From a bacterium (GTDB lineage: Bacteria; Bdellovibrionota_C; UBA2361; SZUA-149; JAQTWB01), in contig JAQTWB010000016.1 of assembly GCA_028689495.1 (NCBI GenBank), positions 1-50,589 on the forward strand: 50,589 nucleotides of DNA, given 5' to 3'. The notes beneath the pieces are model-generated. The model did no database searches. It had not been told where the DNA came from and saw only the letters and a program-made list of their open reading frames with translations. The translations under genes and the position numbers were made by a program. Below are positions 23,029-33,449 of this stretch, piece after piece; position 1 is the stretch's first letter; each line of letters starts with the position of its first letter.

Positions 23029-26000
23029 GTGAGTCGGCGATTTATATACATTTATGTCTGGACTATTGCGCTGATCATGCTTGCGCTGCCAGCATTGCTC
23101 TGTGCGGCACCTGCTGTGGTTGGTGGCACCACATCCCCAACTTCGCTTACTTCGACCGCCAGCCGTCGAACTTTTTACGATGAAGTTAATCACCGACATT
23201 GGCTGGCCTATTATAATGGCTCGGCAATCGAATTTCGTTCCACTGATTCGCTTGAAAGTGGCAACTGGCAGACTGCCGGCACGCTTAATTATAACAGCAG
23301 TGAGTTTGCCCTCGTATACAAAGAGGTTGGCGGTGTGTCTTATGTCGTTGTCGCTGTAGCGGCAAACTCGCATGACATTGTTCTTCGGCGTGGGATAGTC
23401 AGTGATAGCAGTATCGCCTTTGCTGCCGAAGTCACGGCTCTCAATGGTACGGCCGATGATGACTCTTATGCGGCGCCGAGCATTGCCGTTGATGGCAGTA
23501 ACCACCTTTGGATAGCGGCAGTTTGGGATGTCAGTGCTGAGCAGATGTCCGATAAGGTGATTGCTGTTGTGCGTTCAAGCGATGCATTTTTTGGAGACTT
23601 GAGTCAGCTTGATGCGCCAAGTCGCCTCGGTAAAGCCGACCGTAACCGTAGCAGTGTGTCATTGCTTCAGAAGAACGATGGGCGTCTTTATCTTCTTTCA
23701 GGCCAGAGTTCCAACAATCTCGAAGCATGGGAGTTTGACGGTAGCAATTGGCTTGTTCGTAATGCCGGTGGTGATTTGAGTTGGTTCGGGACGGAGGGCA
23801 GCCCGATAATCGGGATGGTTCTCGCATTATCGTCATCTGGTGCAGGTGTATATGTTGGAGGCAGCTTTGGGGTTTACCAGTGGGATGGTGCTGTCTGGAC
23901 TTCACTAGGAATTAGTAGCGGGGTTAACTCGATTGCTGTTTCTGGCAGCGATGTTTATGTTGGAGGATCGTTTACTGATGCCGGAGGTGATGCTGCCGCA
24001 GACAATATCGCTCGCTGGGACGGCACTTCCTGGCATGCCTTGGGGGCAGGTCTGAGTAATACCGTGCGCGCAATCGCAATTAGCGGCTCTGATGTTTACG
24101 TCGGTGGAGGTTTTACCGATGCAGGAGGAGTCGCGGCAGCTGATAGTATCGCCCGCTGGGATGGCGGGTCATGGAACGCTCTAGGCAGTGGTCTTGGTAG
24201 TCAATGGGTCTATTCGATCGCCATATCGGGAGCAGATATTTATGTTGGTGGTTGGTTTATCAATGCCGGAGGTATCCCAGCCGCCAATAATATCGCCCGT
24301 TGGGATGGTGGTTCATGGAACGCTTTTGGAGGTGGCCTGAACGACAAGGTGTATGCGATTGCGATCTCCGGTAGTGATATCTACGTTGGTGGAGAGTTTA
24401 CCGATGCCGGAGGAATACCAGCGGCGGATCGCATTGTCCGCTGGGATGGTAGTTCATGGAATGCTCTAGGCTCCGGAATAGGAAACTGGTCAGTCAATGC
24501 AATTGCCTTTGCTGGTGCGGATGTTTATGTTGGCGGTTGGTTCTCATCTGTTACCGGTGTTGCGGGTACGAGTCGTATTGCCCGCTGGGATGGCAGTGCC
24601 TGGCAAAGTATTGGAAATGGGACTGATAATCTTGTCAATGCGGTAACAGTTGTCGGTGGCAGGCTCTATATTGGTGGCGCGTTTAAAGTCGCCGGGGGAA
24701 ACGTCAATGCGCCCTATTTGGCCGCTTGGGATGGAAATAGTTGGAGCTCCGTTGGTGGTGGAGATATTTACAATGTGTATTCCCTCGCAGTTTTTGAGGG
24801 CGATGTCATAATCGGCGGTGATTTCGCCGGGATAAATGGAAACGCCGCTGCCCGGTCGATTGCGCGCTGGGATGGTGCGAACTGGCAAGCTATCGGTAAT
24901 GGTCTTTTTGGGATTGTTTCCTGTATCTCAGTTTCTGCGGGGGTGATTTATGCTGGAGTGACAAATCCGGGCATAAACGCTTTCATCTATCGCTGGGACG
25001 GTACGTCATGGCAAGTTATTGCCAGCTTGTCAGGCGGAATAAATTCACTCGCAGTTTCCGGAAGTGATATTTACGTTGGTGGCGGCTTTATCAATGCCGG
25101 AGGAGACGCCGCCGCAGATTATATCGCTCGTTGGAATGGCAGCTCCTGGCAGGCGCTGGGACTAGGTCTTACTGCCCCTGTTTATGCGGTTGCGCTATCT
25201 GGCAGTAATGTTTACGTCGGAGGAAATTTTGTCAATGCCGGTGGCGATGCAAATGCTGATTACATTGCGCGCTGGGACGGAACTTCCTGGAACGCGCTGG
25301 GAGCTGGTTTAAATAACGAGGTTCGTACGATAGCTGTATCTGGCAGCGATGTAATTGTTGGAGGTCTTTTTACTGACGCCGGTGGTGGTGCGGCGGCAGA
25401 TTATATTACGCGTTGGGACGGTAGTTCCTGGAATGCCATCGGCGGTGGGTTGAATAATACAGTGTATTCGATCACAGTTTCCGCTGGTGATATTTATGTC
25501 GGGGGAGATTTTACTGATGCCGGGGGCAATGCCGCGGCGGATCGTATTACCCGTTGGGACGGCTCGACCTGGCAAGCACTTGATAGTGGCTTGAACAACA
25601 CGGTCAAGGCGATTGCTGTTTCCGATGACACTGTTTTTGCCGGAGGGAATTTCTTATCTTCCGGTGATGTCAGTAAGCCACTGGGATATTTTGCCTGGTA
25701 TTCGCCCACCGCCGCGCCAGATTTGTCTTTCAATTCCAAATTTTCGGCTCTTGTCGATGAAGCTGATGACCTCCATATACTCTATAGCAACAGCAGCAAT
25801 AATATTGTTTACCGGCATTACGATGAATCACTCGGTATCTGGCAAAGTGCAGTAACTCTGGGAGCAGGCGGCGGGATGGATTCTCTCGATCTGTCGCTTT
25901 CTGCGGAAGGAATACTTCGCGCCTTTGGTCTTGCCGGGAATACGATCATCCACAAGACGGCTGTTTCTCCCTATGTCGTTTCCGACTGGCAGGTTGGGAC

Positions 26001-27939
26001 GGATACTCTATATAGCTCAGGGACAAACTCCAGCCTGGCTGTGACACACGCCGAACAGTGGGGCCGCATTCCCTATTTTTGGGTAAATGGTGCCGCTGCC
26101 CCCTATAATATCATGGTCGATTATTTCGATTTGACACAGAGTATCAGTGGCAATGTTGATTATCACGGTGCGGGTCTATCAGGGGTCTTACTTGATGCCG
26201 GTATTCACGGAAATGCGGTTACAGATGTTGCTGGTAGTTACAGCATTTCCGGAATTCCTCGTGGGAAAAGTTATACTCTGACACCGACCCTGACAGATTA
26301 CGGTTTTTCGCCGGCATCGGTGTCCGCGACGATGACGGCTTCGTCAGTGCATAACTTCAGCGCTGAACTGTCCGTGTCGACGGTCTCCGGGAGCATTGTT
26401 CAAAACGGGATGCCGGTCGCTGGAGCAACAGTGACGATTAGTAGCGGCAATGGAAGCTGGACGACGGTGACGTCAACAAACGGTGGTTACAGTTTGGCTC
26501 ATGTATCGACCGGTGTGGCGACAATAGTTGCAGAAAAGAACGGGCAAAAGTTGCTGGAGACGAGTATTAATGTCACTCCCGGGATAACAGAACCACTGCT
26601 TGAGGTAGATGATGTCATTTTGCTATCACCGCTTTACAGTTTCTGGAACGGTTTCCTCGGGATGGTCAACGTGTTGGAGCTGATGAACACCGGAGATAGT
26701 CCGGCAAACGTCAATGTCGAGATGTATGATCTCGATGGCACGGTGGTTTCTACCGTGACAGTAAATCTGCCGGCGGGTACTCAGCGCGACTTCATTTTGA
26801 ACGACCTGGATGGATTCTCCACAACATCTTATGGGCTGCTTAAGGTTGACGGTGGCAATGCGGCACTGGACGGACGAGTAACCTCATATCGTCCAAGCAG
26901 CGATACCTGGGGAGATGAATTTGATTTTGTCTATTCGCTGGAGTTGTCGCCGGAAACCACTGGCGAGACGATGGGAATGTGGAATACGTATGTGCCGGCA
27001 GGAGCTGTGGCCGGGCTCGGTCTGCCCGGCAAAACCTCAACATTATCTCCTAACTGGCTGTCTGTCGCTAACCTCGATAACTCTACCCGCAACTTCACCA
27101 TGACTTATCGCGACCAAACTGGTGAAAGCATAATCACCGCCACGCTACGTATCCCACCGCACGGTAAACGCGATATCCAGGCGGGGCACGAGTTCTTGGC
27201 ATCTGGCGCCGTGGGATCAATCACTGTCACGCCAGAAGATAACTCTACCCCCTACATCGCAACGATAACTCGCTATGGCGATAACTTCGCCTTTGCCACG
27301 CCGACTCGTTCCGGCACTGAAGCAGAAACCATGTTGCCCGCCGGTGGTGAGGGCTTGAGCGTGCTCGAACTGGCAAACGCCAGCAATGCGACTAATCACG
27401 TCGAGCTTGCCTGGTATGACATGAATGGCGTGTTGCTGAAGGCTGAAACGGCAGAACTCGCCGCGTATTCCCAGCAGCATTTCATTCCGACTGATGTTCT
27501 GCCGGAAGGTAGTTACGGATCGGTCGTAATAACGCCAAGCGACAAGATTATCGCCGGAGCGGCGAGCTATCTCTACGACAACACCGGTAGCATTGCCACG
27601 GCGCACTACCTCGAAGGGCGGGAAGTTTTTGGTAAGGTCTTGTCCGGCACCTTCAACACTTACCTCGATATGTATAACTGGCTTCGGGTAACAAACAACT
27701 CGCTGAGTGGTCAATTCGCTCACGTTGATTTCGGCTCTGGAGATACTGAGAGCGTTTATCTCCCTGCTCATGGGCGCCGTGATCTGCTGATTCCCAATGC
27801 CCAGGTTTTGTCGGTAGATGGCAGTTACGGAAGTTTTACCATTAGCTCGTCTGTTTCCGGCATCCTGTCGGGCAGTGTTGTGCGTAACCGCTTGATCGCC
27901 GGGAATGTCGACTATCAGGCAACATTGCCTCTCAGGTAG
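23029..27939 (+). CDS. Giant secreted protein: about 14 Rax2-like repeats plus shared C-terminal module
   Basis: A 1636-residue exported protein. GTG 23029 is followed by a signal peptide ending near LLCAA. After a 250-residue lead domain come about 14 repeats of about 47 residues of the type VxAIAVSGSDVYVGG-F, AGG, ARWDG-SWNALG-GL, as in Rax2/cortical-marker propeller repeats, likely forming one or two beta-propellers. Then follow two carboxypeptidase-regulatory-like beta domains (SISGNVDY...; TVSGSIVQNG...) and a C-terminal module of about 440 residues made of four similar units (NVLELMN; NWLSVAN; SVLELAN; NWLRVTN), ending LPLR. Likely cell-surface or extracellular; binding partner unknown. 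The downstream protein shares the module almost identically. Confidence 0.85.
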   Translation: MSRRFIYIYVWTIALIMLALPALLCAAPAVVGGTTSPTSLTSTASRRTFYDEVNHRHWLAYYNGSAIEFRSTDSLESGNWQTAGTLNYNSSEFALVYKEVGGVSYVVVAVAANSHDIVLRRGIVSDSSIAFAAEVTALNGTADDDSYAAPSIAVDGSNHLWIAAVWDVSAEQMSDKVIAVVRSSDAFFGDLSQLDAPSRLGKADRNRSSVSLLQKNDGRLYLLSGQSSNNLEAWEFDGSNWLVRNAGGDLSWFGTEGSPIIGMVLALSSSGAGVYVGGSFGVYQWDGAVWTSLGISSGVNSIAVSGSDVYVGGSFTDAGGDAAADNIARWDGTSWHALGAGLSNTVRAIAISGSDVYVGGGFTDAGGVAAADSIARWDGGSWNALGSGLGSQWVYSIAISGADIYVGGWFINAGGIPAANNIARWDGGSWNAFGGGLNDKVYAIAISGSDIYVGGEFTDAGGIPAADRIVRWDGSSWNALGSGIGNWSVNAIAFAGADVYVGGWFSSVTGVAGTSRIARWDGSAWQSIGNGTDNLVNAVTVVGGRLYIGGAFKVAGGNVNAPYLAAWDGNSWSSVGGGDIYNVYSLAVFEGDVIIGGDFAGINGNAAARSIARWDGANWQAIGNGLFGIVSCISVSAGVIYAGVTNPGINAFIYRWDGTSWQVIASLSGGINSLAVSGSDIYVGGGFINAGGDAAADYIARWNGSSWQALGLGLTAPVYAVALSGSNVYVGGNFVNAGGDANADYIARWDGTSWNALGAGLNNEVRTIAVSGSDVIVGGLFTDAGGGAAADYITRWDGSSWNAIGGGLNNTVYSITVSAGDIYVGGDFTDAGGNAAADRITRWDGSTWQALDSGLNNTVKAIAVSDDTVFAGGNFLSSGDVSKPLGYFAWYSPTAAPDLSFNSKFSALVDEADDLHILYSNSSNNIVYRHYDESLGIWQSAVTLGAGGGMDSLDLSLSAEGILRAFGLAGNTIIHKTAVSPYVVSDWQVGTDTLYSSGTNSSLAVTHAEQWGRIPYFWVNGAAAPYNIMVDYFDLTQSISGNVDYHGAGLSGVLLDAGIHGNAVTDVAGSYSISGIPRGKSYTLTPTLTDYGFSPASVSATMTASSVHNFSAELSVSTVSGSIVQNGMPVAGATVTISSGNGSWTTVTSTNGGYSLAHVSTGVATIVAEKNGQKLLETSINVTPGITEPLLEVDDVILLSPLYSFWNGFLGMVNVLELMNTGDSPANVNVEMYDLDGTVVSTVTVNLPAGTQRDFILNDLDGFSTTSYGLLKVDGGNAALDGRVTSYRPSSDTWGDEFDFVYSLELSPETTGETMGMWNTYVPAGAVAGLGLPGKTSTLSPNWLSVANLDNSTRNFTMTYRDQTGESIITATLRIPPHGKRDIQAGHEFLASGAVGSITVTPEDNSTPYIATITRYGDNFAFATPTRSGTEAETMLPAGGEGLSVLELANASNATNHVELAWYDMNGVLLKAETAELAAYSQQHFIPTDVLPEGSYGSVVITPSDKIIAGAASYLYDNTGSIATAHYLEGREVFGKVLSGTFNTYLDMYNWLRVTNNSLSGQFAHVDFGSGDTESVYLPAHGRRDLLIPNAQVLSVDGSYGSFTISSSVSGILSGSVVRNRLIAGNVDYQATLPLR
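26611..27800 (+). repeat. Shared 3' module, copy 1 (1.19 kb)
   Basis: Nearly identical, with no net length change, to 32121-33310 (constant offset of 5510 bp). Differences are scattered except for one diverged patch near 27090-27170. The repeat begins sharply at GATGTCATTTTGCT and ends after ATTCCCAATGCC. It encodes the C-terminal fourfold module. Confidence 0.92.
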
Positions 27940-28046
27940 TCAGGACTTGTTGTAGAGATATGCCATTTTACCAAATTTTCTAAACATTTTACCGGTTTCT
28001 ACCGATAGCCTATCTGTAACGATAACTGTCGCGGGAGAGTCGCGTT

Positions 28047-31000
28047 TTGCAATTACTAGGGCGCAATTTTTTTGGGTTGCTCATTCTGCTGTTTTGTCAG
28101 CTGCTGATATCGCTTTGCCTGCCGGGACTATCTATCGCCGAGGCCGTGTTTAATTTCGGTGAAGCCAATACTTACGATAGCCGCCTTGATGGTGAAGTCA
28201 GGTTGAGCGCACTGTCATATCAGTTGCCGGTTATTGCCGATGTCAACGGTGACAGCATAGATGACCTGATCTTGCTCGCCAGCGGCTCTGACTTGAACGG
28301 CGCCGGCAGTGGCTCGGTATTTGTTGTCTTTGGCGGAGCTGGTTTGAGCACAGGTGACCTTATACTTACCGACCCGGCAAATTATCACATCCGCTTGGAT
28401 GGAGAACCCGGAGTTGGGATCAAGACTGTTAGCACCGCAGATCTAAATAATGACAGCAAGGCCGACTTGATTGTCACCTCAGCTGCAAGCGGTAGCGCTA
28501 GCGGCAATGTCTGGATAATATATTCGACCCTGCTCGATGATACCGGTTTGAGCACAGGCAATGTCCGGTTGTTAAGCGACAGCAGCAGTTACAACCTGCG
28601 TCTAGGTGGTGCCTCAGGCGAGACCTACGAGGTGCGCCCTGGAGATGTCAATGGCGACAACATTACCGACCTGCTGCTTGGTGCCCATCTGGCGGACAAT
28701 AATGGCGTTGACTCCGGCTCTCTTTGGGTGATTTTTTCAACCCTGCTCGACAACTTCGGTTCATCGACCGGAAACAACTTGAGCGTGCTCGATGGTGGCG
28801 ATTACAACCTGCGGTATGATGGTGAACCAGGCGATCATCTGACGTACGAACTGAACTTCTATGGTGTTGATACTAACAGTGATGGTTTGGGTGACCTGGT
28901 AATCAGTAGTTATCTGGCGGACAATAATGGAGACGGTTCCGGCTCGGTCTGGTTGATTTTTTCAACTCTGGTCGATGATGTTGGTGAAACAACAGCAAAC
29001 AATCGCCTGTTAAGCGATCTTGCGAATTTTAATTTACGTTATGACGGGCCCGGATTTAATGCAGTATTATCCGCATATAACGCTTTGCAGGTCGGTGATG
29101 TGAATGGCGACGGAATGTCCGATCTTATAGTTGGTTCGGGTCAGGCCGCCATCGGTGCCGGCTCCGCCTGGGTGATATTTTCGACTTTAATCGATGATAT
29201 CGGCCTGGCGACCGGTCAGACCAAGTCTCTCGCTGTCGCTGGTAATTACAACATCCGCTTTGATGGCAGCAGTGGTTCCGATCGGCTGACGATGAATAAC
29301 GGACTGTTCCTGGGCGATGTAAACGGCGACGGCAATCCTGATTTGATGCTCGGAGGTGTATGGGCCGGTAATAACGGCTTTTCCTCTGGCTCCGTCTGGG
29401 TGTTGTTTTCGACACTGATTGATGACGTCGGGGGAAGCACAGGTAACGATAAATCGCTGGCAATCGCCAGTAACTACAATGTTCGTTATGACGGAGCATT
29501 TAGCCCAGCCTGGCTTAATTACGGCCATGTTGGCGATGTTAACGGTGATGGCCTGGGTGATCTCTTGCTTGGAAGTCAGAATTTAGCAACGGCCGGCGGA
29601 TTGTGGGTGATGTTTTCGACATTGTTGGACGACCTGGGGACGACAACCGGTAATAATCGTCCTTTGTCGACGCCAAGCAGTTACAATTTGCAGTATTGGG
29701 CGACGACAGGAGATGCTCTGACCAGGACGGATAGAATGCTTGCCGGCGATGTGGCAATTGGCGATATCGACAATGACGGCAAAAGCGACATCGTTGTTGG
29801 TGGTCCGTTCGCCGATAATGGCGGTCTGAATTCCGGTTCGGCCTGGTTGATTTCTTCGACGCTGGTTGATGATATCGGTCTATCTACCGGAAACGATAGA
29901 CTGCTGACGAATCCTGCCAACTACACCGCCCGTTACGACGGAGATGTCGAATTGTCAGCTTTAGGAAGCTCTCAAGTAGTTGGCGATGTAAACGGCGATG
30001 GGATTGATGACCTTGTTATCGGCAATCAGAACGCCAGTTACCGCGGACCGTCCTCCGGTTCAGTCTATGTTGTTTTTGGTCGGAATGGCCTTGATCTTCC
30101 GAGCGGATCGCTGACTTCGGCGACCAACTACAATATTCGCTTTGATGGAGAAGCCGGAGACCTTCTCGGCAGTGCAAAGTCGATGGTTATCACTGATCTT
30201 ACCGGAGATGGAGTAAACGATTTGCTGCTCGGTTCATCGTCTGCGGATATCAACGGAGTTGATTCAGGAGCCGTCTGGGTTATCAGCTCTGCTCAGCTTG
30301 CTACCGCAGGAAACTCGACGGGTAATATCAGGCCACTATCTGTCGCGACAAATTTCAATGCCCGTTTTGACGGTGCCGCCGCTGGAGATGTCCTGTCGTC
30401 AACCGGCACGATTCGTGCTGGCGATGTCAATGGCGATGGACTTGCAGATTTGATTCTTGGCGCCTCTCAGGCGGATAATAATGGTCTTATTTCCGGTTCG
30501 GTCTGGATAGTATTTTCGACTCTGGTTGATGATTATGCCGCGACGACCGGCAATATTTTGCCCTTATCGGTAGGGAGTAATTACAATATCCGTTACGATG
30601 GAGGAGCCGCCGGGCAAATGATAAGGCCCGGGCTGGTTGCCGATACCAATGGTGATGGAGTCAGTGACCTTACTCTGGATGCGCCTAATGCCAGTTACGG
30701 CGCTACCTCCAGTGGTTCGGCCTGGATAATATTTTCAACCCTGCTTGACGATGTCGGTCTTACTACCGGCAACAACAAGGCGCTTTCAGTCGGTGGTAAT
30801 TATAACCTGCGATATGACAGTGTAGGTATTACTGACCAGCTAAAGATTTCAGCGGCCGCTGACGTGAACGGTGATTCTCTGTCGGATCTGATTCTTTCTT
30901 CTTATTGGGCGGATAATAATGGCAGCAACTCAGGCTCAGCTTGGGTGATTTTTTCAACATTGATCGATGACGTTGGGTCATCCACTGGTAACGTTCGATT

Positions 31001-33440
31001 GCTGTCTACGGCTTCCACCTACAATATCCGCTATGACGGTGAAGGGAATAACCTTTTAACTTATGAAGAAGGTGTTGTCATTGCCGATATCGACAGTGAC
31101 GGGTTGAATGACTTGCTGCTTGCTTCGGAAAGAACAAATTCAAATGCCGGGTCGGTATGGTTAATCGCATCAACTTTACTTGATGACGTGGGAATGACGA
31201 CTGGCAATATTAAATTATTGTCGGATCTCTTCACATACAACATTCGCATTGACGGGGCAGTGAGTGCTGACCTATTGGGCGGAAAAGCAGGAAGTATATC
31301 TGTTGGCGATGTTAACAGCGACGGGGTAGCTGACCTGACGCTAGCTGCCATGTCTGCTGATAACAACGGCACTAACTCTGGTTCAGTTTGGACAATCTAT
31401 TCGATGACCTTATTGCCGTATATGTCAACAACGGGAAACGTGCTGTCATTGGCCAATGGCGCTGATTATGACCTGCGTTTTGATGGTGCGTCAGCTGGCG
31501 ACCAGTTGGGCTATAACGGTCTGATTGGTGGTCGTGATTTGAACAACGATGGCGCGGCTGACTTGCTGATGCCGAACGTTGGCAGCGACCACAATGGCAC
31601 AAATTCCGGCAGTATCTATGTTGTCTATGGAGATCCGTTTGTTTACACGATAAGCGGCACTGTTTCTGCTGGTGGAAGTTCGCTTGCCGGAGTCTCTATT
31701 GACGGTGGTGCGCTTGGCGTCACGACAACCGATAACCTCGGTAACTACAGCTTTGCCAACGTCGCCAAACTGACGGATTATACTTTGACTCCGTCCCTTG
31801 TTGGTTACAGTTTTTCTCCTCTCGGTGTTTTGTCTACAGCACTTGCCGATGCCACTCATAATTTTGTTGCGACTCTCAATACCTATTCCTTATCAGGAAC
31901 GGTGACCTCCGGCGGTAGTCCGGTGTCAGGTGCAACAGTTACCCTGACCTTAGGAGGCGGGACATTTACTGCGACAACGGGAAATAATGGCAACTACAGC
32001 TTTAGCGGTGTTACTCCGGGGACGGGGATAATTACTGTGGTAAAGGGCGGACTTGAGCTGGTAAATGAAACTGTAAACGTTACGCCGGGCACAACATCTG
32101 TGCCGGTAGTTGTTGATGATGATGTCATTTTGCTTTCACCGCTTTACAGTTTCTGGAACGGTTTCCTCGGGATGGTCAACGTGTTGGAGCTGATGAATAC
32201 CGGAGATAGTCCGGCAAACGTCGATGTCGAGATGTATGATCTCGATGGCACGGTGGTTTCAACCGTGACAATTAACCTGCCGGCGGGCACTCAGCGCGAC
32301 TTCATTTTGAACGACCTGGATGGATTCTCCACAACATCTTATGGGCTGCTCAAGGTTGACGGTGGCAATGCGGCACTGGACGGACGAGTAACCTCATATC
32401 GTCCAAGCAGCGATACCTGGGGAGATGAATTTGATTTTGTCTATTCGCTGGAGTTGTCGCCGGAAACCACCGGCGAGACGATGGGGATGTGGAATACGTA
32501 TGCACCGGCAGGAGCTGTGGCCGGGCTCGGTATGCCCGGCAAAACCTCAACATTATCTCCTAACTGGCTGTCTGTCGCGAACCTCGATAACTCTACCCGC
32601 AACTTCACCGTTACCTACCGCGACCAAGAAGGAGGCATTATCACCATAACTTCACTCAACATCCCCGCCCACGGTAAACGTGATATCCAGGCGGGGCACG
32701 AGTTCTTGGCATCTCCCGCCGTGGGATCAATCACTGTCACGCCGGAAGATAACTCTACCCCCTACATCGCAACGATAACTCGCTATGGCGATAACTTCGC
32801 TTTTGCCACGCCGACTCGTTCCGGCACTGAAGCAGAAACTATGTTGCCTGCCGGTGGCGAGGGCTTGAGCGTGCTCGAACTGGCAAACGCCAGCAATGCG
32901 ACTAATCACGTCGAGCTTAACTGGTACGACATGAATGGAATACTGCTAAAGAGTGAAACAGCACAACTCGGCGCGTATTCCCAGCAGCATTTCATTCCGA
33001 CTGATGTTCTGCCGCAAGGCAGTTATGGTTCAGTCGTAATAACGCCAAGCGACAAGATTATCGCCGGAGCGGCGAGCTATCTCTACGACAACGCCGGTAG
33101 CATTGCCACGGCGCACTACCTCGAAGGGCGGGAAGTTTTTGGTAAGGTTTTGTCCGGCACCTTCAACACTTACCTCGATATGTATAACTGGCTTCGGGTA
33201 ACAAATAATTCGGCGAGCGATCAATTCGCTCTCGTTGATTTCGGCGCTGGAGATACTGAGAGCGTTTATCTCCCTGCTCATGGGCGCCGTGATCTGCTGA
33301 TTCCCAATGCCAATACGGGTGATAGCTATGGCAGTTTTGCGCTGAAATCTTCGTTCCCCGGCACCGTCTCGGCAAGCATTGTTCGCCGCCGGGAGATTAC
33401 AGGGGAGGTTGATTATCAGAGCGTTGTCGGGCTGCGCTAA
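28047..33440 (+). CDS. Giant secreted protein: 16 FG-GAP repeats plus shared C-terminal module
   Basis: A 1797-residue exported protein. TTG 28047 has GGGAG nine bases upstream and leads into a signal peptide (cleavage near LSIAEA). Residues about 35-1200 hold 16 FG-GAP (integrin-alpha-type) repeats of about 70-75 residues, each with a calcium motif such as DVNGDGLSDLILG followed by ADNNG, SGSVWVIFSTL-DDVG and TGN; the fold should be one or more seven-bladed propellers. Two carboxypeptidase-regulatory-like domains (TISGTVSAGG; SLSGTVTSGG) and the four-unit C-terminal module follow, ending in VVGLR. Adjacent to, and sharing its 3' end with, the previous gene, but the N-terminal repeats are unrelated. 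Probably adhesive or matrix-forming; inference. Confidence 0.85.
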   Translation: MQLLGRNFFGLLILLFCQLLISLCLPGLSIAEAVFNFGEANTYDSRLDGEVRLSALSYQLPVIADVNGDSIDDLILLASGSDLNGAGSGSVFVVFGGAGLSTGDLILTDPANYHIRLDGEPGVGIKTVSTADLNNDSKADLIVTSAASGSASGNVWIIYSTLLDDTGLSTGNVRLLSDSSSYNLRLGGASGETYEVRPGDVNGDNITDLLLGAHLADNNGVDSGSLWVIFSTLLDNFGSSTGNNLSVLDGGDYNLRYDGEPGDHLTYELNFYGVDTNSDGLGDLVISSYLADNNGDGSGSVWLIFSTLVDDVGETTANNRLLSDLANFNLRYDGPGFNAVLSAYNALQVGDVNGDGMSDLIVGSGQAAIGAGSAWVIFSTLIDDIGLATGQTKSLAVAGNYNIRFDGSSGSDRLTMNNGLFLGDVNGDGNPDLMLGGVWAGNNGFSSGSVWVLFSTLIDDVGGSTGNDKSLAIASNYNVRYDGAFSPAWLNYGHVGDVNGDGLGDLLLGSQNLATAGGLWVMFSTLLDDLGTTTGNNRPLSTPSSYNLQYWATTGDALTRTDRMLAGDVAIGDIDNDGKSDIVVGGPFADNGGLNSGSAWLISSTLVDDIGLSTGNDRLLTNPANYTARYDGDVELSALGSSQVVGDVNGDGIDDLVIGNQNASYRGPSSGSVYVVFGRNGLDLPSGSLTSATNYNIRFDGEAGDLLGSAKSMVITDLTGDGVNDLLLGSSSADINGVDSGAVWVISSAQLATAGNSTGNIRPLSVATNFNARFDGAAAGDVLSSTGTIRAGDVNGDGLADLILGASQADNNGLISGSVWIVFSTLVDDYAATTGNILPLSVGSNYNIRYDGGAAGQMIRPGLVADTNGDGVSDLTLDAPNASYGATSSGSAWIIFSTLLDDVGLTTGNNKALSVGGNYNLRYDSVGITDQLKISAAADVNGDSLSDLILSSYWADNNGSNSGSAWVIFSTLIDDVGSSTGNVRLLSTASTYNIRYDGEGNNLLTYEEGVVIADIDSDGLNDLLLASERTNSNAGSVWLIASTLLDDVGMTTGNIKLLSDLFTYNIRIDGAVSADLLGGKAGSISVGDVNSDGVADLTLAAMSADNNGTNSGSVWTIYSMTLLPYMSTTGNVLSLANGADYDLRFDGASAGDQLGYNGLIGGRDLNNDGAADLLMPNVGSDHNGTNSGSIYVVYGDPFVYTISGTVSAGGSSLAGVSIDGGALGVTTTDNLGNYSFANVAKLTDYTLTPSLVGYSFSPLGVLSTALADATHNFVATLNTYSLSGTVTSGGSPVSGATVTLTLGGGTFTATTGNNGNYSFSGVTPGTGIITVVKGGLELVNETVNVTPGTTSVPVVVDDDVILLSPLYSFWNGFLGMVNVLELMNTGDSPANVDVEMYDLDGTVVSTVTINLPAGTQRDFILNDLDGFSTTSYGLLKVDGGNAALDGRVTSYRPSSDTWGDEFDFVYSLELSPETTGETMGMWNTYAPAGAVAGLGMPGKTSTLSPNWLSVANLDNSTRNFTVTYRDQEGGIITITSLNIPAHGKRDIQAGHEFLASPAVGSITVTPEDNSTPYIATITRYGDNFAFATPTRSGTEAETMLPAGGEGLSVLELANASNATNHVELNWYDMNGILLKSETAQLGAYSQQHFIPTDVLPQGSYGSVVITPSDKIIAGAASYLYDNAGSIATAHYLEGREVFGKVLSGTFNTYLDMYNWLRVTNNSASDQFALVDFGAGDTESVYLPAHGRRDLLIPNANTGDSYGSFALKSSFPGTVSASIVRRREITGEVDYQSVVGLR
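32121..33310 (+). repeat. Shared 3' module, copy 2 (1.19 kb)
   Basis: Partner of 26611-27800 in direct orientation. Encodes the C-terminal module of the FG-GAP protein. Such long direct repeats 5.5 kb apart could recombine to delete or fuse the two genes. Confidence 0.92.
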
Positions 33441-33449
33441 AAAGTTGCG

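Noticed and set aside
28150-31640. FG-GAP coding repeats as DNA tandem repeats or minisatellite
   Set aside because: The regularity is at protein level; DNA units differ too much and lack constant length.
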